From Deltaproteobacteria bacterium (GTDB lineage: Bacteria > JADJOY01): a stretch of 64,000 bases of DNA. Positions 1-8,119 of the stretch are shown piece by piece (position 1 is the stretch's first letter; each line of letters starts with the position of its first letter). The notes beneath the pieces are model-generated. The model did no database searches. It worked only from the letters and a program-made list of their open reading frames with translations, and was not told the DNA's origin. The translations under genes and the position numbers were made by a program. The stretch covers positions 81,966 through 145,965 of the forward strand of contig JADJOY010000039.1 in the NCBI GenBank assembly GCA_016713535.1. Direction: 5' to 3'.

Positions 1-345
1 CATCACCACGAGGTCGTAGCCACCCGACTTGGCGAAGGCGGCGATCTCGAGGTCGGGCGGCCCGGTGAGGACTCGCCAGTCGGTCGGGATCGAGCCGGGG
101 ATCTTCTCCTTGGCATACTTCTCGAGGTGCGCCTGGGTTTCCTTGACGATCGCTCGCTCCACTTCGAGGCGGTCGTAGACCCATGCCTCGTACGGGCCGA
201 ACTGTTCGGGCACGTGCACCACGTGGAGCGCGGTCACCGTCGCCTTCATCTGGGTCGCGAGCGCGATCAACGCATCGAGCGCGGTGTCCGAGCAATCGCT
301 GAAGTCGGTGGGAAACAGGATCTTGCGAATCTGGTACGTGGCCAT
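1..345 (-). CDS. Universal stress protein (UspA family), 3' end outside the window
   Basis: The first 115 codons are present, read right to left from ATG at 345. The protein opens MATYQIRKILFPTDFSD, the first strand and Asp-containing loop of the UspA fold. It continues with ALDALIALA and VTALHVVHVP, also typical of the family. These small cytoplasmic proteins bind nucleotides or act as stress or redox effectors. A Shine-Dalgarno GGAGGT sits 7 bases before the ATG. A near-perfect sigma-54 promoter lies about 45-57 bases upstream of the start codon, with an inverted repeat further up, so the gene is probably activated by an NtrC-type regulator. It is divergent from the PAS kinase at 603. Confidence 0.9.
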   Translation of the reverse strand, partial: MATYQIRKILFPTDFSDCSDTALDALIALATQMKATVTALHVVHVPEQFGPYEAWVYDRLEVERAIVKETQAHLEKYAKEKIPGSIPTDWRVLTGPPDLEIAAFAKSGGYDLVVM

Positions 346-386
346 CGTTGGACCTCCACTTCCCGAGGGTACGGGATGAAAAGAAA

Positions 387-404
387 CACCAATTCGCGTG
401 CCAG
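387..404 (-). promoter_or_regulatory. Sigma-54 (-24/-12) promoter for the universal stress protein
   Basis: Read on the minus strand the element is TGGCACG, four bases, then TTGGT. The -24 box matches the sigma-54 consensus TGGCACG at all seven positions. The -12 box has TTGG where TTGC is expected. GG and the -12 dinucleotide are separated by the required 10 bases. The start point would fall near 377, giving a leader of about 32 bases that contains the GGAGGT ribosome site. The inverted repeat at 501-527 is centred about 137 bases upstream, a normal distance for an enhancer-binding protein. Confidence 0.65.
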
Positions 405-500
405 TCTCGATTCAGGCCGGGTCGACGAGCCCTTCCCTGCACACAGGCGCCGATTTTCGGAGCGCGTCCGCCCCCCTCCACGGCCACACCGTCACGACAC

Positions 501-527
501 CGTAACCCGAGCCCCACCCCCGTTACG
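501..527. promoter_or_regulatory. Inverted repeat GTAAC-N15-GTTAC, candidate activator (UAS) site
   Basis: CGTAAC at 501-506 and GTTACG at 522-527 are exact inverted arms with 15 bases between GTAAC and GTTAC. The same arms with the same spacing occur at 17173-17197 upstream of the hydrogenase promoter, and the N15 interiors differ. The site lies between the divergent stress-protein and kinase genes, about 110 bases upstream of the -24 box at 401-402. Binding by the sigma-54 activator encoded at 17978 is inferred, not shown. Confidence 0.5.
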
Positions 528-602
528 ACAGCACGACACGCGGCGGCGATAGGCTCGCGACGGGGCGCGTGGTAAACGAACGGAACCTCAACCGTCGACC
601 CC

Positions 603-2162
603 ATGCCCAACACCAAGCCACCCGCCCTTCACCACCTCTTCGACCTTCCGCCCGGGGTCATGGACCGCTTCTGCCAGACGGTCCTCGACAACGCCCGGCT
701 GTTCGCCGTCGCACTCGAGCCGGGTGGGCGGGTGGTGTTCGCCAACCGCCGCCTCGCCGACCTCATGGGGCGAGCCGGCGAGTCCCTCGTCGGCGAGGAC
801 TGGCTCGCGCTCTTCGTGCCCGAAGAGCACCGCTCCGAGGTTCGGGCGGTCATGGCGCGACTCCTGGAGAGCGACGAGCCACGCCACCACTCGAATGCCG
901 TGCAGGGTGCCGACGGCCGCCAGCGGCTCGTCGAGTGGGACAACGCGGTCCTGCGCGATCCCAAGGGCGCGCCGCTCTACCTGCTGTCCTTCGGCAACGA
1001 CGTGACCGACCGCCAGCAGGCGAGCGAAGAGCTGCGGCGCAGCGTCGCGCGCCACCAGAACATCCTCGACCACGCCGTGAACGGTGTCGTCACGATCGAC
1101 CAGCAGGGGCTCGTCCAGGAGTTCAACCGAGCGGCCGTGCGGATCTTCGGCTGGAAAGTCCCGGAGATCATCGGCCAGAACGTTTCGGTGCTCATGCCGT
1201 CGCCGGATCGCGAGCAGCACGACGAATACATCCGGCGTTACGTGTCCGGCGGCCCGCCACGCATCATCGGTGCCGGCCGCGAGGTCCTCGCGCTGCGTCG
1301 CGACGGCACCGTGTTCCCGCTGTTCCTCGGTGTCAGCGAAACCCGCGAGCCCGATGGCTCGCGGCTCTTCACTGCCGTTTGCCAGGACCTGACCGAACGC
1401 AAGCTCGGCGAGCAAGCGCTGCGCCGCGCCCACCGCGAGCTACAAGACGCCAACGACCGGCTTCTCGAGGAACAGGCGAAGCAGCTCCGTGCCGAGAAGC
1501 TTTCGTCGATCGGGCTCCTCGCCTCGGGAATGGCGCATGAGATCAACAACCCGCTCATGGGCATCATCAGCTGTGTGAAGGCACTTCGCGAGGGGAGCAT
1601 CAACACCGAACGCCGCGAAGACTATTTCGAGGCGGTCCGCGACGGCCTCGAGCGAATCCAGATGACGGTGCGCAGCCTCCTCGACTACTCGCGCCAGCGC
1701 CCGCCCTCGCCGGAGGCGATCGCTCCCATCGAGCTGATCGACGCCTGCCTTCGGCTGCTCTCGCCCGCCATCCGCAAGAAGGACCTGCAGATCACCACGC
1801 GGGTCCACGACCCCGCCTTGATGCTGTTCGCGGATCGCTCACAGCTCATGCAAGCGCTCGCGAACCTGATGCTGAACGCGATCTACGCGCTCTCGCCGCG
1901 CGGGCACATCGTGGTGAGCGCCGAGCGAATCGGCGAACGGGTCGCCTTGTCCGTCGCTGACGACGGCCCCGGTATCGAGCCCGAGGTGTTGCACAAGGTC
2001 TGCGACCCGTTCTTCACCACCAAGCCGATCGGTGAAGGAACCGGGCTCGGCCTGGCCGTGACCCTCGGCATAGCTCGCGCCCACCGCGGCGACCTCGAGA
2101 TCAAGAGCACCGTCGGCCAGGGAACCGAGGTGATCCTGTGGCTCCCGGTGCACGGCCTCTAG
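603..2162 (+). CDS. PAS-PAS sensor histidine kinase with a FixL-like heme PAS domain
   Basis: 519 residues with no membrane segment, so probably cytoplasmic. PAS 1 spans about residues 22-137 and PAS 2 about 150-266. A short coiled linker and a HisKA/HATPase core of the NtrB/FixL type follow. His312 in GMAHEINNPL is the phospho-acceptor. The N box (NLMLNA), DDGPGI, DPFFTTK and GTGLGLA are all present. PAS 2 resembles FixL: His206 in EQHDEYIRRY aligns with the heme-ligand His200 of Bradyrhizobium FixL, and Arg226 in IIGAGR aligns with its Arg220. An oxygen- or redox-sensing kinase is therefore likely (inference). No response regulator is adjacent. The nearest is the sigma-54 regulator at 17978, at the other end of the hydrogenase locus, and it is the candidate partner. 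Confidence 0.9.
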   Translation: MPNTKPPALHHLFDLPPGVMDRFCQTVLDNARLFAVALEPGGRVVFANRRLADLMGRAGESLVGEDWLALFVPEEHRSEVRAVMARLLESDEPRHHSNAVQGADGRQRLVEWDNAVLRDPKGAPLYLLSFGNDVTDRQQASEELRRSVARHQNILDHAVNGVVTIDQQGLVQEFNRAAVRIFGWKVPEIIGQNVSVLMPSPDREQHDEYIRRYVSGGPPRIIGAGREVLALRRDGTVFPLFLGVSETREPDGSRLFTAVCQDLTERKLGEQALRRAHRELQDANDRLLEEQAKQLRAEKLSSIGLLASGMAHEINNPLMGIISCVKALREGSINTERREDYFEAVRDGLERIQMTVRSLLDYSRQRPPSPEAIAPIELIDACLRLLSPAIRKKDLQITTRVHDPALMLFADRSQLMQALANLMLNAIYALSPRGHIVVSAERIGERVALSVADDGPGIEPEVLHKVCDPFFTTKPIGEGTGLGLAVTLGIARAHRGDLEIKSTVGQGTEVILWLPVHGL

Positions 2163-2204
2163 CCGGGCGCGGCCCGCTTGCCCGCCAGCCGTTGCGCGCT
2201 CGGC

Positions 2205-2429
2205 TCAGCCGATCGACACGGGCTCGTGGCCGAACGTGAGGGCCAGCTCGGCGGCGATCCAGTCGTCGCCGTGCGCGGGCGCACCGCGACCGCGTACCAC
2301 GAACAGCTCGTACGCGAGTTCTTCGATGTGCCGGCCGGCCGCGCCTGCGCACGCCGCCCGCGCCCCCCCCTCGCTCTGCTCACGCGCGCGATCGAGCATG
2401 GCCCCGCCCACCCGCGGTGTCCCTTTCAT
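2205..2429 (-). CDS. Small DUF2934 protein
   Basis: 74 residues. The central stretch, RHIEELAYELFVVRGR followed by GDDWIAAELAL, fits the DUF2934 pattern: an alpha-helical 'IRERAYEL..GR' segment and a 'DWLEAE' segment. The molecular role of that family is unknown. The ATG overlaps the stop of the preceding gene as ATGA, and a GGGGGA ribosome site lies within that gene, so the two are translationally coupled. The gene ends 43 bases from the convergent kinase stop. Confidence 0.7.
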   Translation of the reverse strand: MKGTPRVGGAMLDRAREQSEGGARAACAGAAGRHIEELAYELFVVRGRGAPAHGDDWIAAELALTFGHEPVSIG

Positions 2430-2641
2430 GATCTGGTCCCCCCATCATCGAGCCCTTCCGGCGGCGAACTCGACCAGCCCCGCACCCACCGGTAAGCCGG
2501 ACACGAGCCCCAATCCGGGTTCGGGGCGTCGCATGGCAACACCTCGGCCAGCGCGCCGGTCGCCCGCCGCCCGAGCGGCGAGCACCACGTCGCTCCGTCC
2601 GGATCCCGGATGTTGTATGGGCACGGCTCGGCGGTCTGCAC
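2426..2641 (-). CDS. Small four-cysteine hypothetical protein
   Basis: 71 residues starting at a GTG with GGAGGTT nine bases upstream. Four cysteines fall at about residues 7, 20, 37 and 47, in contexts such as EPCPYN, TWCSPLG, LPCDAP and GSCPAYRW. The pattern suits a zinc or other metal knuckle, or a disulfide-bonded mini-protein. No family is recognised. It is the middle gene of a three-gene leftward operon and overlaps the DUF2934 gene by four bases. Confidence 0.6.
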   Translation of the reverse strand: MQTAEPCPYNIRDPDGATWCSPLGRRATGALAEVLPCDAPNPDWGSCPAYRWVRGWSSSPPEGLDDGGTRS

Positions 2642-2665
2642 CAGGACGAACCTCCGCGGCGACGA

Positions 2666-2890
2666 TCAGGTCGGTGTGGCCTGGATCCCTCGTACGGCCG
2701 CGTCGAGAATCGCGCCCCGACCCGCGGTCCACTCGCTCTGACGCGCGAGGCGTGAGCGCTCGGTCTCCAGACGAGCGAGCGCGTCCAGGCGTCGCGCCGT
2801 GCTCCGACGTCGGCGCACGACGCCCATCAACTCGACCGTCAGCGGACCAGCCACTGGCGAGGTCGCGGACGGTGGGACTGTGGCGATCAT
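2666..2890 (-). CDS. Small hypothetical protein, first gene of the DUF2934 operon
   Basis: 74 residues from an ATG with a clear GAGGAG ribosome site 7 bases upstream. The N-terminus is Ser/Pro/Thr-rich. The middle is a basic helix (VVRRRRSTARRLDALARLETERSRLARQ is its general character). No signal peptide, membrane segment or known domain is seen. The gene ends 24 bases before the Cys-rich gene, so it probably leads a three-gene transcription unit. Confidence 0.5.
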   Translation of the reverse strand: MIATVPPSATSPVAGPLTVELMGVVRRRRSTARRLDALARLETERSRLARQSEWTAGRGAILDAAVRGIQATPT

Positions 2891-3212
2891 CGGGAGCTCC
2901 TCGGCACGGCTGGTGGCGGCGTGGGTTGATGTGTGCTCGCGTTCGCTTCGAATCGGCTGCAGGTAGCGTGCCGCGGCCTAGCGCGAGTGCGCGAGCCTCA
3001 CGAGGATCGTGTGCGCCGCCTGGAAACCGCGGCTCGGCTGGCCGAACACCCGGGTTACGCGGGAGTTTTCTTCGCGGTCACGGGAGCGTGACCGAGATCC
3101 CTCCGTGACGCCTCACCGCGCGCGGGGGCGCCTGGGTGCCGCGGAGCGGATCGGCCGTGGCCGGGCCGGCCATCGCTCCCGGCTCGACGGTCGATCTGAA
3201 CCGCCCGACGCC
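2891..3212. other. Intergenic region with one hairpin
   Basis: 322 bases between nfnB (leftward) and the small-gene operon (leftward). No supported ORF is seen. An 8-bp perfect stem (3075-3082 with 3087-3094, loop GGAG) could form downstream of nfnB, but no T-run follows it on the nfnB strand. It is at best a weak or factor-assisted terminator, or an operator for the small operon. Confidence 0.3.
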
Positions 3213-4649
3213 TCACGCGGTCCCGGTCGGGACAGCGCGGGCGAGGAACGCATCGATGGCTCGAGCCGCGCGACGACCCGCGCCCATCGCGAGGATCACG
3301 GTCGCCGATCCAGTGACGATGTCACCGCCCGCGAACAAGCCCGCGATCGAGGTCATCTGGGTCTCGGGATCGACCAGGATGCAGCCGTGGCGATCGATCG
3401 CGAGCCTCGGTAGCGACGCAGCGATCGTCGGGTTGGGCGCGGTGCCGAGCGCCAGGATCACCGTGTCGACTTCGAGGCGGTGGATCGAGCCAGGGATGGG
3501 CACCGGCCGCGAGCGCCCCGACTCGTCCGGCTCACCGAGGCACATCCGCTCGAGATCGAGCCCGGTCACCCGGCCTCGCCCGTCGCCGACGATCCGCACC
3601 GGGTTGGTGAGCCAGCGCAGCTCGACGCCCTCCTCCTCGGCGTGTAGCAGCTCGGCGCTGCGCGCGGTGCTCTCGGCGCGGGTTCGCCTGTAGACCACCG
3701 ACACCCGGGCCCCGAGCCTGAGCCCCACTCGCGCAGCGTCCATGGCGGTGTTGCCGCAGCCCACCACCGCCGCGGCATGCCCGAGGCCGAGCGGCGTGTC
3801 GCCCTCGCCGCGCGCTCCCATCAGGTTCACCCGCGTCAGGAACTCGTTCGCGCTCATCACGCCGGCCAGCCCTTCGCCCGGAATGCCGAGGAAGCGAGGC
3901 GCGCCGGCTCCGGTGCCCACGAAGATCGCCTCGAAGCCGAGCTCGTCGCGAAGCTGCTCGATCGTGAACAGCTTGCCGATGACATGGTCCAGCGCGAGAT
4001 GCACCCCGAGAGCCCCGAGACCGCCGACCTCACGTTCCACCAACGACGGCGGCAGACGGAAACTGGGGATTCCGTAGCGAAGGACGCCCCCGGGGACGTG
4101 AAGCGCCTCGAACACCGTCACGTCGTGACCGAGCCGCGCCAGGTCGCCGGCGCACGCCACACCCGCCGGACCCGACCCGATGATCGCGACCTTGTGTCCC
4201 GTGGCCGGCGCATGCGCGGCCAGCGCCGAGTCCCAGCCGCTGGCGAGGCCGAGGTCGGCGACGTAGCGCTCGAGCGCGCCGATGGCCACCGGATCCTTCT
4301 TGAGCCCCAGCACGCACGCCGCCTCGCACTGGTGCTCCTGCGGGCACACCCGCCCGCACACCGCCGGCAAGCTGTTGGCCTGTCGCAGGATCGTGTACGC
4401 GTGGTGGGGATCGCCGCGGCGCACCGCGGCGATGAAGCCGGGCACGTCGACGGCGACCGGGCAGCCCTCGACACAGTGCGGCCGGGTGCACTCGAGGCAA
4501 CGCTCGGCCTCACGGAACGCGTCGAGGGCCGCGAAGCCGTGGTCGACCTCGTCGAAGTCGCGCACGCGCTCGCACGCCGGGCGCACCCGCGTCGGAGTCC
4601 GAGTCGGTGCCACGTCGCGCACCGTCTTGCGTCGCCGTTGGTTCAGCAT
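3213..4649 (-). CDS. nfnB: NfnB-type subunit: NADPH:ferredoxin bifurcating oxidoreductase / glutamate synthase beta-like flavoprotein
   Basis: 478 residues. Two four-cysteine sets at about 51/54/59/63 ([11 protein letters not shown]) and 98/102/108/112 ([15 protein letters not shown]) bind [4Fe-4S] clusters. A dinucleotide fold follows at about 158 (GSGPAG), a second near [15 protein letters not shown], and a closing FAGGD motif. This is the GltD/SudA/NfnB fold. Its partner nfnA is on the same strand at 8120, which favours NfnAB over glutamate synthase. The pair couples NADH, NADPH and ferredoxin pools by flavin-based electron bifurcation in the cytoplasm. The start at 4649 was chosen because homologous sequence begins here; the open frame runs further upstream without family similarity. 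About 297 bases separate it from the divergent glpA-like gene. Confidence 0.85.
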   Translation of the reverse strand: MLNQRRRKTVRDVAPTRTPTRVRPACERVRDFDEVDHGFAALDAFREAERCLECTRPHCVEGCPVAVDVPGFIAAVRRGDPHHAYTILRQANSLPAVCGRVCPQEHQCEAACVLGLKKDPVAIGALERYVADLGLASGWDSALAAHAPATGHKVAIIGSGPAGVACAGDLARLGHDVTVFEALHVPGGVLRYGIPSFRLPPSLVEREVGGLGALGVHLALDHVIGKLFTIEQLRDELGFEAIFVGTGAGAPRFLGIPGEGLAGVMSANEFLTRVNLMGARGEGDTPLGLGHAAAVVGCGNTAMDAARVGLRLGARVSVVYRRTRAESTARSAELLHAEEEGVELRWLTNPVRIVGDGRGRVTGLDLERMCLGEPDESGRSRPVPIPGSIHRLEVDTVILALGTAPNPTIAASLPRLAIDRHGCILVDPETQMTSIAGLFAGGDIVTGSATVILAMGAGRRAARAIDAFLARAVPTGTA

Positions 4650-4946
4650 CGGTTCGCAAGACTGCATCGCGCGTACCGAACGCCTGCTGGCGATCGAATG
4701 GCGCGCTATGGCGCGCGGCGCCGCCACGACGCCGACAGCCCGGCCGCCGCCGGTTACCGAACGGTGGCCAGCGGCGCCCCACCTGTCCCGCGACGACCCC
4801 TCGGGACGCGCGACAGGACATCGGAATCGCTCGCGAAACTCCGTGGGGGTGACGCCGGTCGCGTTGCTGGCCGCGAATCTTGCACCGTTGTCTCGATCCC
4901 GCTCCGGGCGCCGATCGGTCCCGCGGCGGCGGAGGCAGGGCCTGCG

Positions 4947-6383
4947 ATGCTCTACGACGTCTTGATCGTCGGTGCCGGGGTCACCGGGTGCGCCATCGCT
5001 CACGCGCTGAGCCGCCATCGCGTCGAGGTGGCTCTCGTCGAGCGTGAGTGCGAGGTCGGCTTCGGCACCAGCAAGGCCAACAGCGGGATCATCCACGGCG
5101 GTCACCACGCCGCGTCCACCACGCTCAAGGGACGCCTCGAATGGGAGGGCAATCAGCTCTGGGGCCCGCTCTGCGAGGAGCTCGGCTTCGGGTTCCGGCG
5201 GATCGGTGAGATCACGGTCGCCCTCGCCGAAGACGAGCGCGCGGTCCTCGACCGACTGCTCGCTCAAGGGCGCGCGAAGGGGGTGCCCGGGCTCGAGATC
5301 CTCGAACGCGAGCGGCTGCTTCGCGAGGAGCCGAACCTGTCGCCACAGGTGGTCGCGGGGCTGCTCGCCCCCACCACCGCAGTCGTGAACCCGTACGAGG
5401 CGTGCTTCGCGCTCGCCGAGAATGCCCACGCGAACGGCGTCGCGATCCACACCGGGTCACCGATCGTGGCGTTGCGAAGCGAGCGCGACGGCGAGCCATG
5501 GACCGTCCAGACCTCGCGCGACTCGCTCACGGCTCGGTTCGTCGTGAACGCGGCGGGCGTCCATGCCGACCGGATCTCGGAGCTCGCCGGCGTACGCGAC
5601 TTCACGATCCACCTGCGCAAGGGCGAGGAGTACCTCCTCGACCGTCGCCTCGTGGGGATCGTGAGACACGTGATCTTCCCGTGCCCGACGCCGGTGTCGA
5701 AGGGCATCCTCGTCATCCCGACGTTCGACGGCACCGTGATGGTCGGCCCCACCGCGACCGACACCGAGGATCCCGACGACCTCACCACCAGCGCGGCCGG
5801 AGCCGAGCTGGTCTTCCGCTCGGTGCGGCGCGTCGTGCCCGGCATCAGCGAGCGCGACTGCATCGCCGAGTTCGCGGGGCTGCGCGCGGTGATCGCCGGC
5901 GAGGACTTCCGGATCGCGCCGACCGCGCGCAAGGGGTTCATCGAGGTGGTCGGCATCCAGTCCCCCGGCCTCACCGCCGCGCCCGCGATCGCCGAGCGAG
6001 TGATCGGCATCCTGCGCGCCGAAGGTCTCGAGCTCGAACCGCGCCCTCGCTTCGAGGAGCGTCTCGCGCGGCCGGTGCGCTTCGCCGACCTCGACACCGT
6101 CGAGCAGGCGCGGCTCGCCGAGCGGGATCCGCGCTTCGCGCGCATCGTCTGCCGCTGCGAAGCCATCACCGAGGGCGAGGTGCTCGAGGCCATCGCGCGT
6201 GGCGCGCGCACGCTCGATGGGGTCAAGTTCCGCTGCCGCGCCGGCATGGGCCGCTGCCAGGGCGGGTTCTGCACCACACGCGTGATGGAGCTCCTGGCAC
6301 GGGAGCTCGGCGTTCCCCTCACCGCCATCACCAAGCGCGGCGGGCACTCGTGGGTGGTGTGCGAGCGCGAGGAGGGTTCGTGA
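4947..6383 (+). CDS. FAD-dependent glycerol-3-phosphate dehydrogenase-like protein (GlpA type) with C-terminal BFD-like [2Fe-2S] domain
   Basis: 478 residues. The N-terminal FAD motif is [11 protein letters not shown]. The DAO-family core includes [14 protein letters not shown] and [14 protein letters not shown]-terminal BFD-like domain has Cys near 402/404 ([11 protein letters not shown]) and a [13 protein letters not shown] cluster. This is the architecture of anaerobic GlpA and its Thermotoga/Firmicutes relatives. It oxidises a glycerol-3-phosphate-like hydroxy substrate and passes electrons through FAD and [2Fe-2S]. The genes for an FAD oxidoreductase and DUF1667 follow with 4-base overlaps, the known three-protein arrangement. 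GGAGG lies about 11 bases before the ATG. An L-2-hydroxyglutarate-oxidase-like activity is an alternative. Confidence 0.85.
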   Translation: MLYDVLIVGAGVTGCAIAHALSRHRVEVALVERECEVGFGTSKANSGIIHGGHHAASTTLKGRLEWEGNQLWGPLCEELGFGFRRIGEITVALAEDERAVLDRLLAQGRAKGVPGLEILERERLLREEPNLSPQVVAGLLAPTTAVVNPYEACFALAENAHANGVAIHTGSPIVALRSERDGEPWTVQTSRDSLTARFVVNAAGVHADRISELAGVRDFTIHLRKGEEYLLDRRLVGIVRHVIFPCPTPVSKGILVIPTFDGTVMVGPTATDTEDPDDLTTSAAGAELVFRSVRRVVPGISERDCIAEFAGLRAVIAGEDFRIAPTARKGFIEVVGIQSPGLTAAPAIAERVIGILRAEGLELEPRPRFEERLARPVRFADLDTVEQARLAERDPRFARIVCRCEAITEGEVLEAIARGARTLDGVKFRCRAGMGRCQGGFCTTRVMELLARELGVPLTAITKRGGHSWVVCEREEGS

Positions 6384-7695
6384 ACGGCTTGCGCCACCCG
6401 GAGCTGCGCGCGGCGTACGACGTCGTGGTCGTCGGCGGCGGTCCGGCGGGCCTCGCGGCCGCCATCGGCGCTCGCGAGGCCGGCGCCGAGAGGGTGCTCG
6501 TCGTGGATCGCGAGCAGGAGCCCGGCGGAATTCTCAACCAGTGCATCCACAACGGCTTCGGCCTCCACCACTTCGGTGAGGAGCTCACCGGGCCAGAGTA
6601 CGCGCGCAGCGCTTCGCCGCCCTGGCCCGTGAGCGCGGCGTCGAGGTGTGCGCCGACACCCACGTCCTGGACATCGACGTCGAACGGCGCGTGAAGCTGA
6701 TGAGCGCCGCGTCGGGCGTGCGGGTCGTCGAGAGCGGCGCAGCCGTGCTCGCGATGGGAGCGCGCGAGCGCACACGCGGCGCGATACGCATCGCCGGCAG
6801 TCGGCCGGCGGGGGTCCTCACCGCCGGACTCGCGCAGAAGCTGGTCAACCAGATGGGTCTGCTGCCCGGGCGGCGGGTGGTGATCCTGGGTTCGGGCGAC
6901 ATCGGTCTGATCATGGCGCGCCGGCTCACCCTCGAAGGCGTCGAGGTCGTCGGCGTGTTCGAGATCCAGCCGCACGTGACCGGCCTCAACCGCAACGTCG
7001 TCCAGTGCCTCCACGACTTCGCGATCCCCCTCCACCTCTCCACCACCGTGGTGCGGATCTCCGGCCGTGACCGCGTCGAAGGCGTCACCGTCGCGCCGGT
7101 CGACACCGAGCTACGGCCGCTGTTCGCGGAGTCCTGGGACATCGCGTGTGACACGCTCATGCTCTCGGTCGGCCTGATCCCCGAGAACGAGCTCTCCCGT
7201 CAGCTCGGGCTGGCGCTCGACCCGCTCACCGGCGGGCCGGTCGTATCGAGCGCGATGGCGACGTCGCAGCGCGGGGTCTTCGCCTGCGGGAACGTCGTGC
7301 ACATCCACGACCTCGTGGACTTCGTGACCCAGGAGGCGTTGCTCGCCGGGCGCTCCGCCGCACGACACGCCGGCGGGTCCCAGCCCACCGCGGACAACAT
7401 CCGGGTGATCCCCGGCGCGAACGTGGCGTCGTGCGTGCCCCATACGCTCGCGTCGGATCGCGAGCACACGCTCTACCTGCGCGTGCGCCGGCCGTTCGAG
7501 AAGTGCCTGATCCGGCTCGGCTCGGTGCTCGAGCGCAAGCTTCGCTACGCGGTGCCCTCGGAGACCGTGACGGTGAAGGTCGGCCCACGCGTGCTTCACT
7601 CCTTCCACGGCGAGGCGCTCACGATCGACGTCGTGCCGCGCGAGGACGCGGACCCGGTCGACGCCGCGGACGTCCACGAGAGGCACGTGTCGTGA
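6380..7695 (+). CDS. NAD(P)/FAD oxidoreductase (GlpB/NADH oxidase-like), frameshifted
   Basis: About 438 residues if one indel is corrected. The GTG at 6380 overlaps the previous stop (GTGA) behind GGAGG. The N-terminal part has [14 protein letters not shown] and [14 protein letters not shown]. The rest ([31 protein letters not shown]) is in another frame. The break is near 6604-6612 in GCGCGCAGCGC. Restoring one base gives a continuous [18 protein letters not shown]. The protein belongs to the pyridine nucleotide-disulfide reductase superfamily, as in the second gene of the GlpA-NOX-DUF1667 trio, and probably transfers electrons from the dehydrogenase to NAD or another carrier. The frameshift is most likely a sequence error, since conservation continues on both sides. 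Confidence 0.8.
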
Positions 7696-8075
7696 CCGCG
7701 CGTATCACCGTCTACCTGTGCATCGAGTGTCCGCTCGGTTGCCGGCTGGAGGTCGAGGAGCGCGACGGAGACGCGATCGAGGTGCGCGGGTTCTCCTGCA
7801 AGCGCGGCAGCGAGTACGCCCGCCAGGAGCACGTCGACCCGCGGCGCACGCTGACCACCACCGTCTCGATCTCCGGAGCGCGCTGGCCGCGACTGCCCGT
7901 GCGCACCGAACGGCCGATCCCCAGGGCGCGCGTGCGCGACGTGTGCAGAGCGCTGCGTGCGGTCCACGTCACCGCACCGGTCGCTCTCGGCGACGTCGTC
8001 GCGCACGATGTCGGCGGCCTGGGCGTCGACGTCGTCGCGACCCGCGCGATGAGCGTAGTCGCGACTCCTGTCTGA
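7692..8075 (+). CDS. DUF1667 protein, third subunit of the GlpA-like complex
   Basis: 127 residues. The N-terminal cysteine set ([14 protein letters not shown], then [10 protein letters not shown]) and [12 protein letters not shown] are characteristic of DUF1667. DUF1667 genes regularly follow glycerol-3-phosphate dehydrogenase and NADH-oxidase-like genes, and the protein is thought to carry a metal or iron-sulfur site in that complex. The GTG overlaps the previous stop by two bases of TGA. The 45 bases to the convergent nfnA show no clear terminator. Confidence 0.85.
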   Translation: MTARITVYLCIECPLGCRLEVEERDGDAIEVRGFSCKRGSEYARQEHVDPRRTLTTTVSISGARWPRLPVRTERPIPRARVRDVCRALRAVHVTAPVALGDVVAHDVGGLGVDVVATRAMSVVATPV

Positions 8076-8119
8076 TCTCGAGCCGTCGCTCCAGCTGGAC
8101 GCTCTCGTACCTCCGAACC

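Noticed and set aside
4664-4677. GG-N10-GC element before nfnB as a sigma-54 promoter
   Set aside because: The start point would fall at about 4653, leaving essentially no leader before ATG 4649, and the -12 box is imperfect. Chance matches are frequent in this DNA.
3777-4946. N-terminal extension of the glpA-like gene
   Set aside because: It is antisense to nfnB. Family similarity and the FAD motif begin at ATG 4947.
4650-5450. N-terminal extension of nfnB upstream of 4649
   Set aside because: The frame stays open but has no similarity to the family and would overlap the divergent glpA-like gene.
6600-6615. Programmed frameshift in the FAD oxidoreductase gene
   Set aside because: No slippery heptamer or stimulatory structure is evident, and similar breaks occur in many unrelated genes, so sequence error is simpler.
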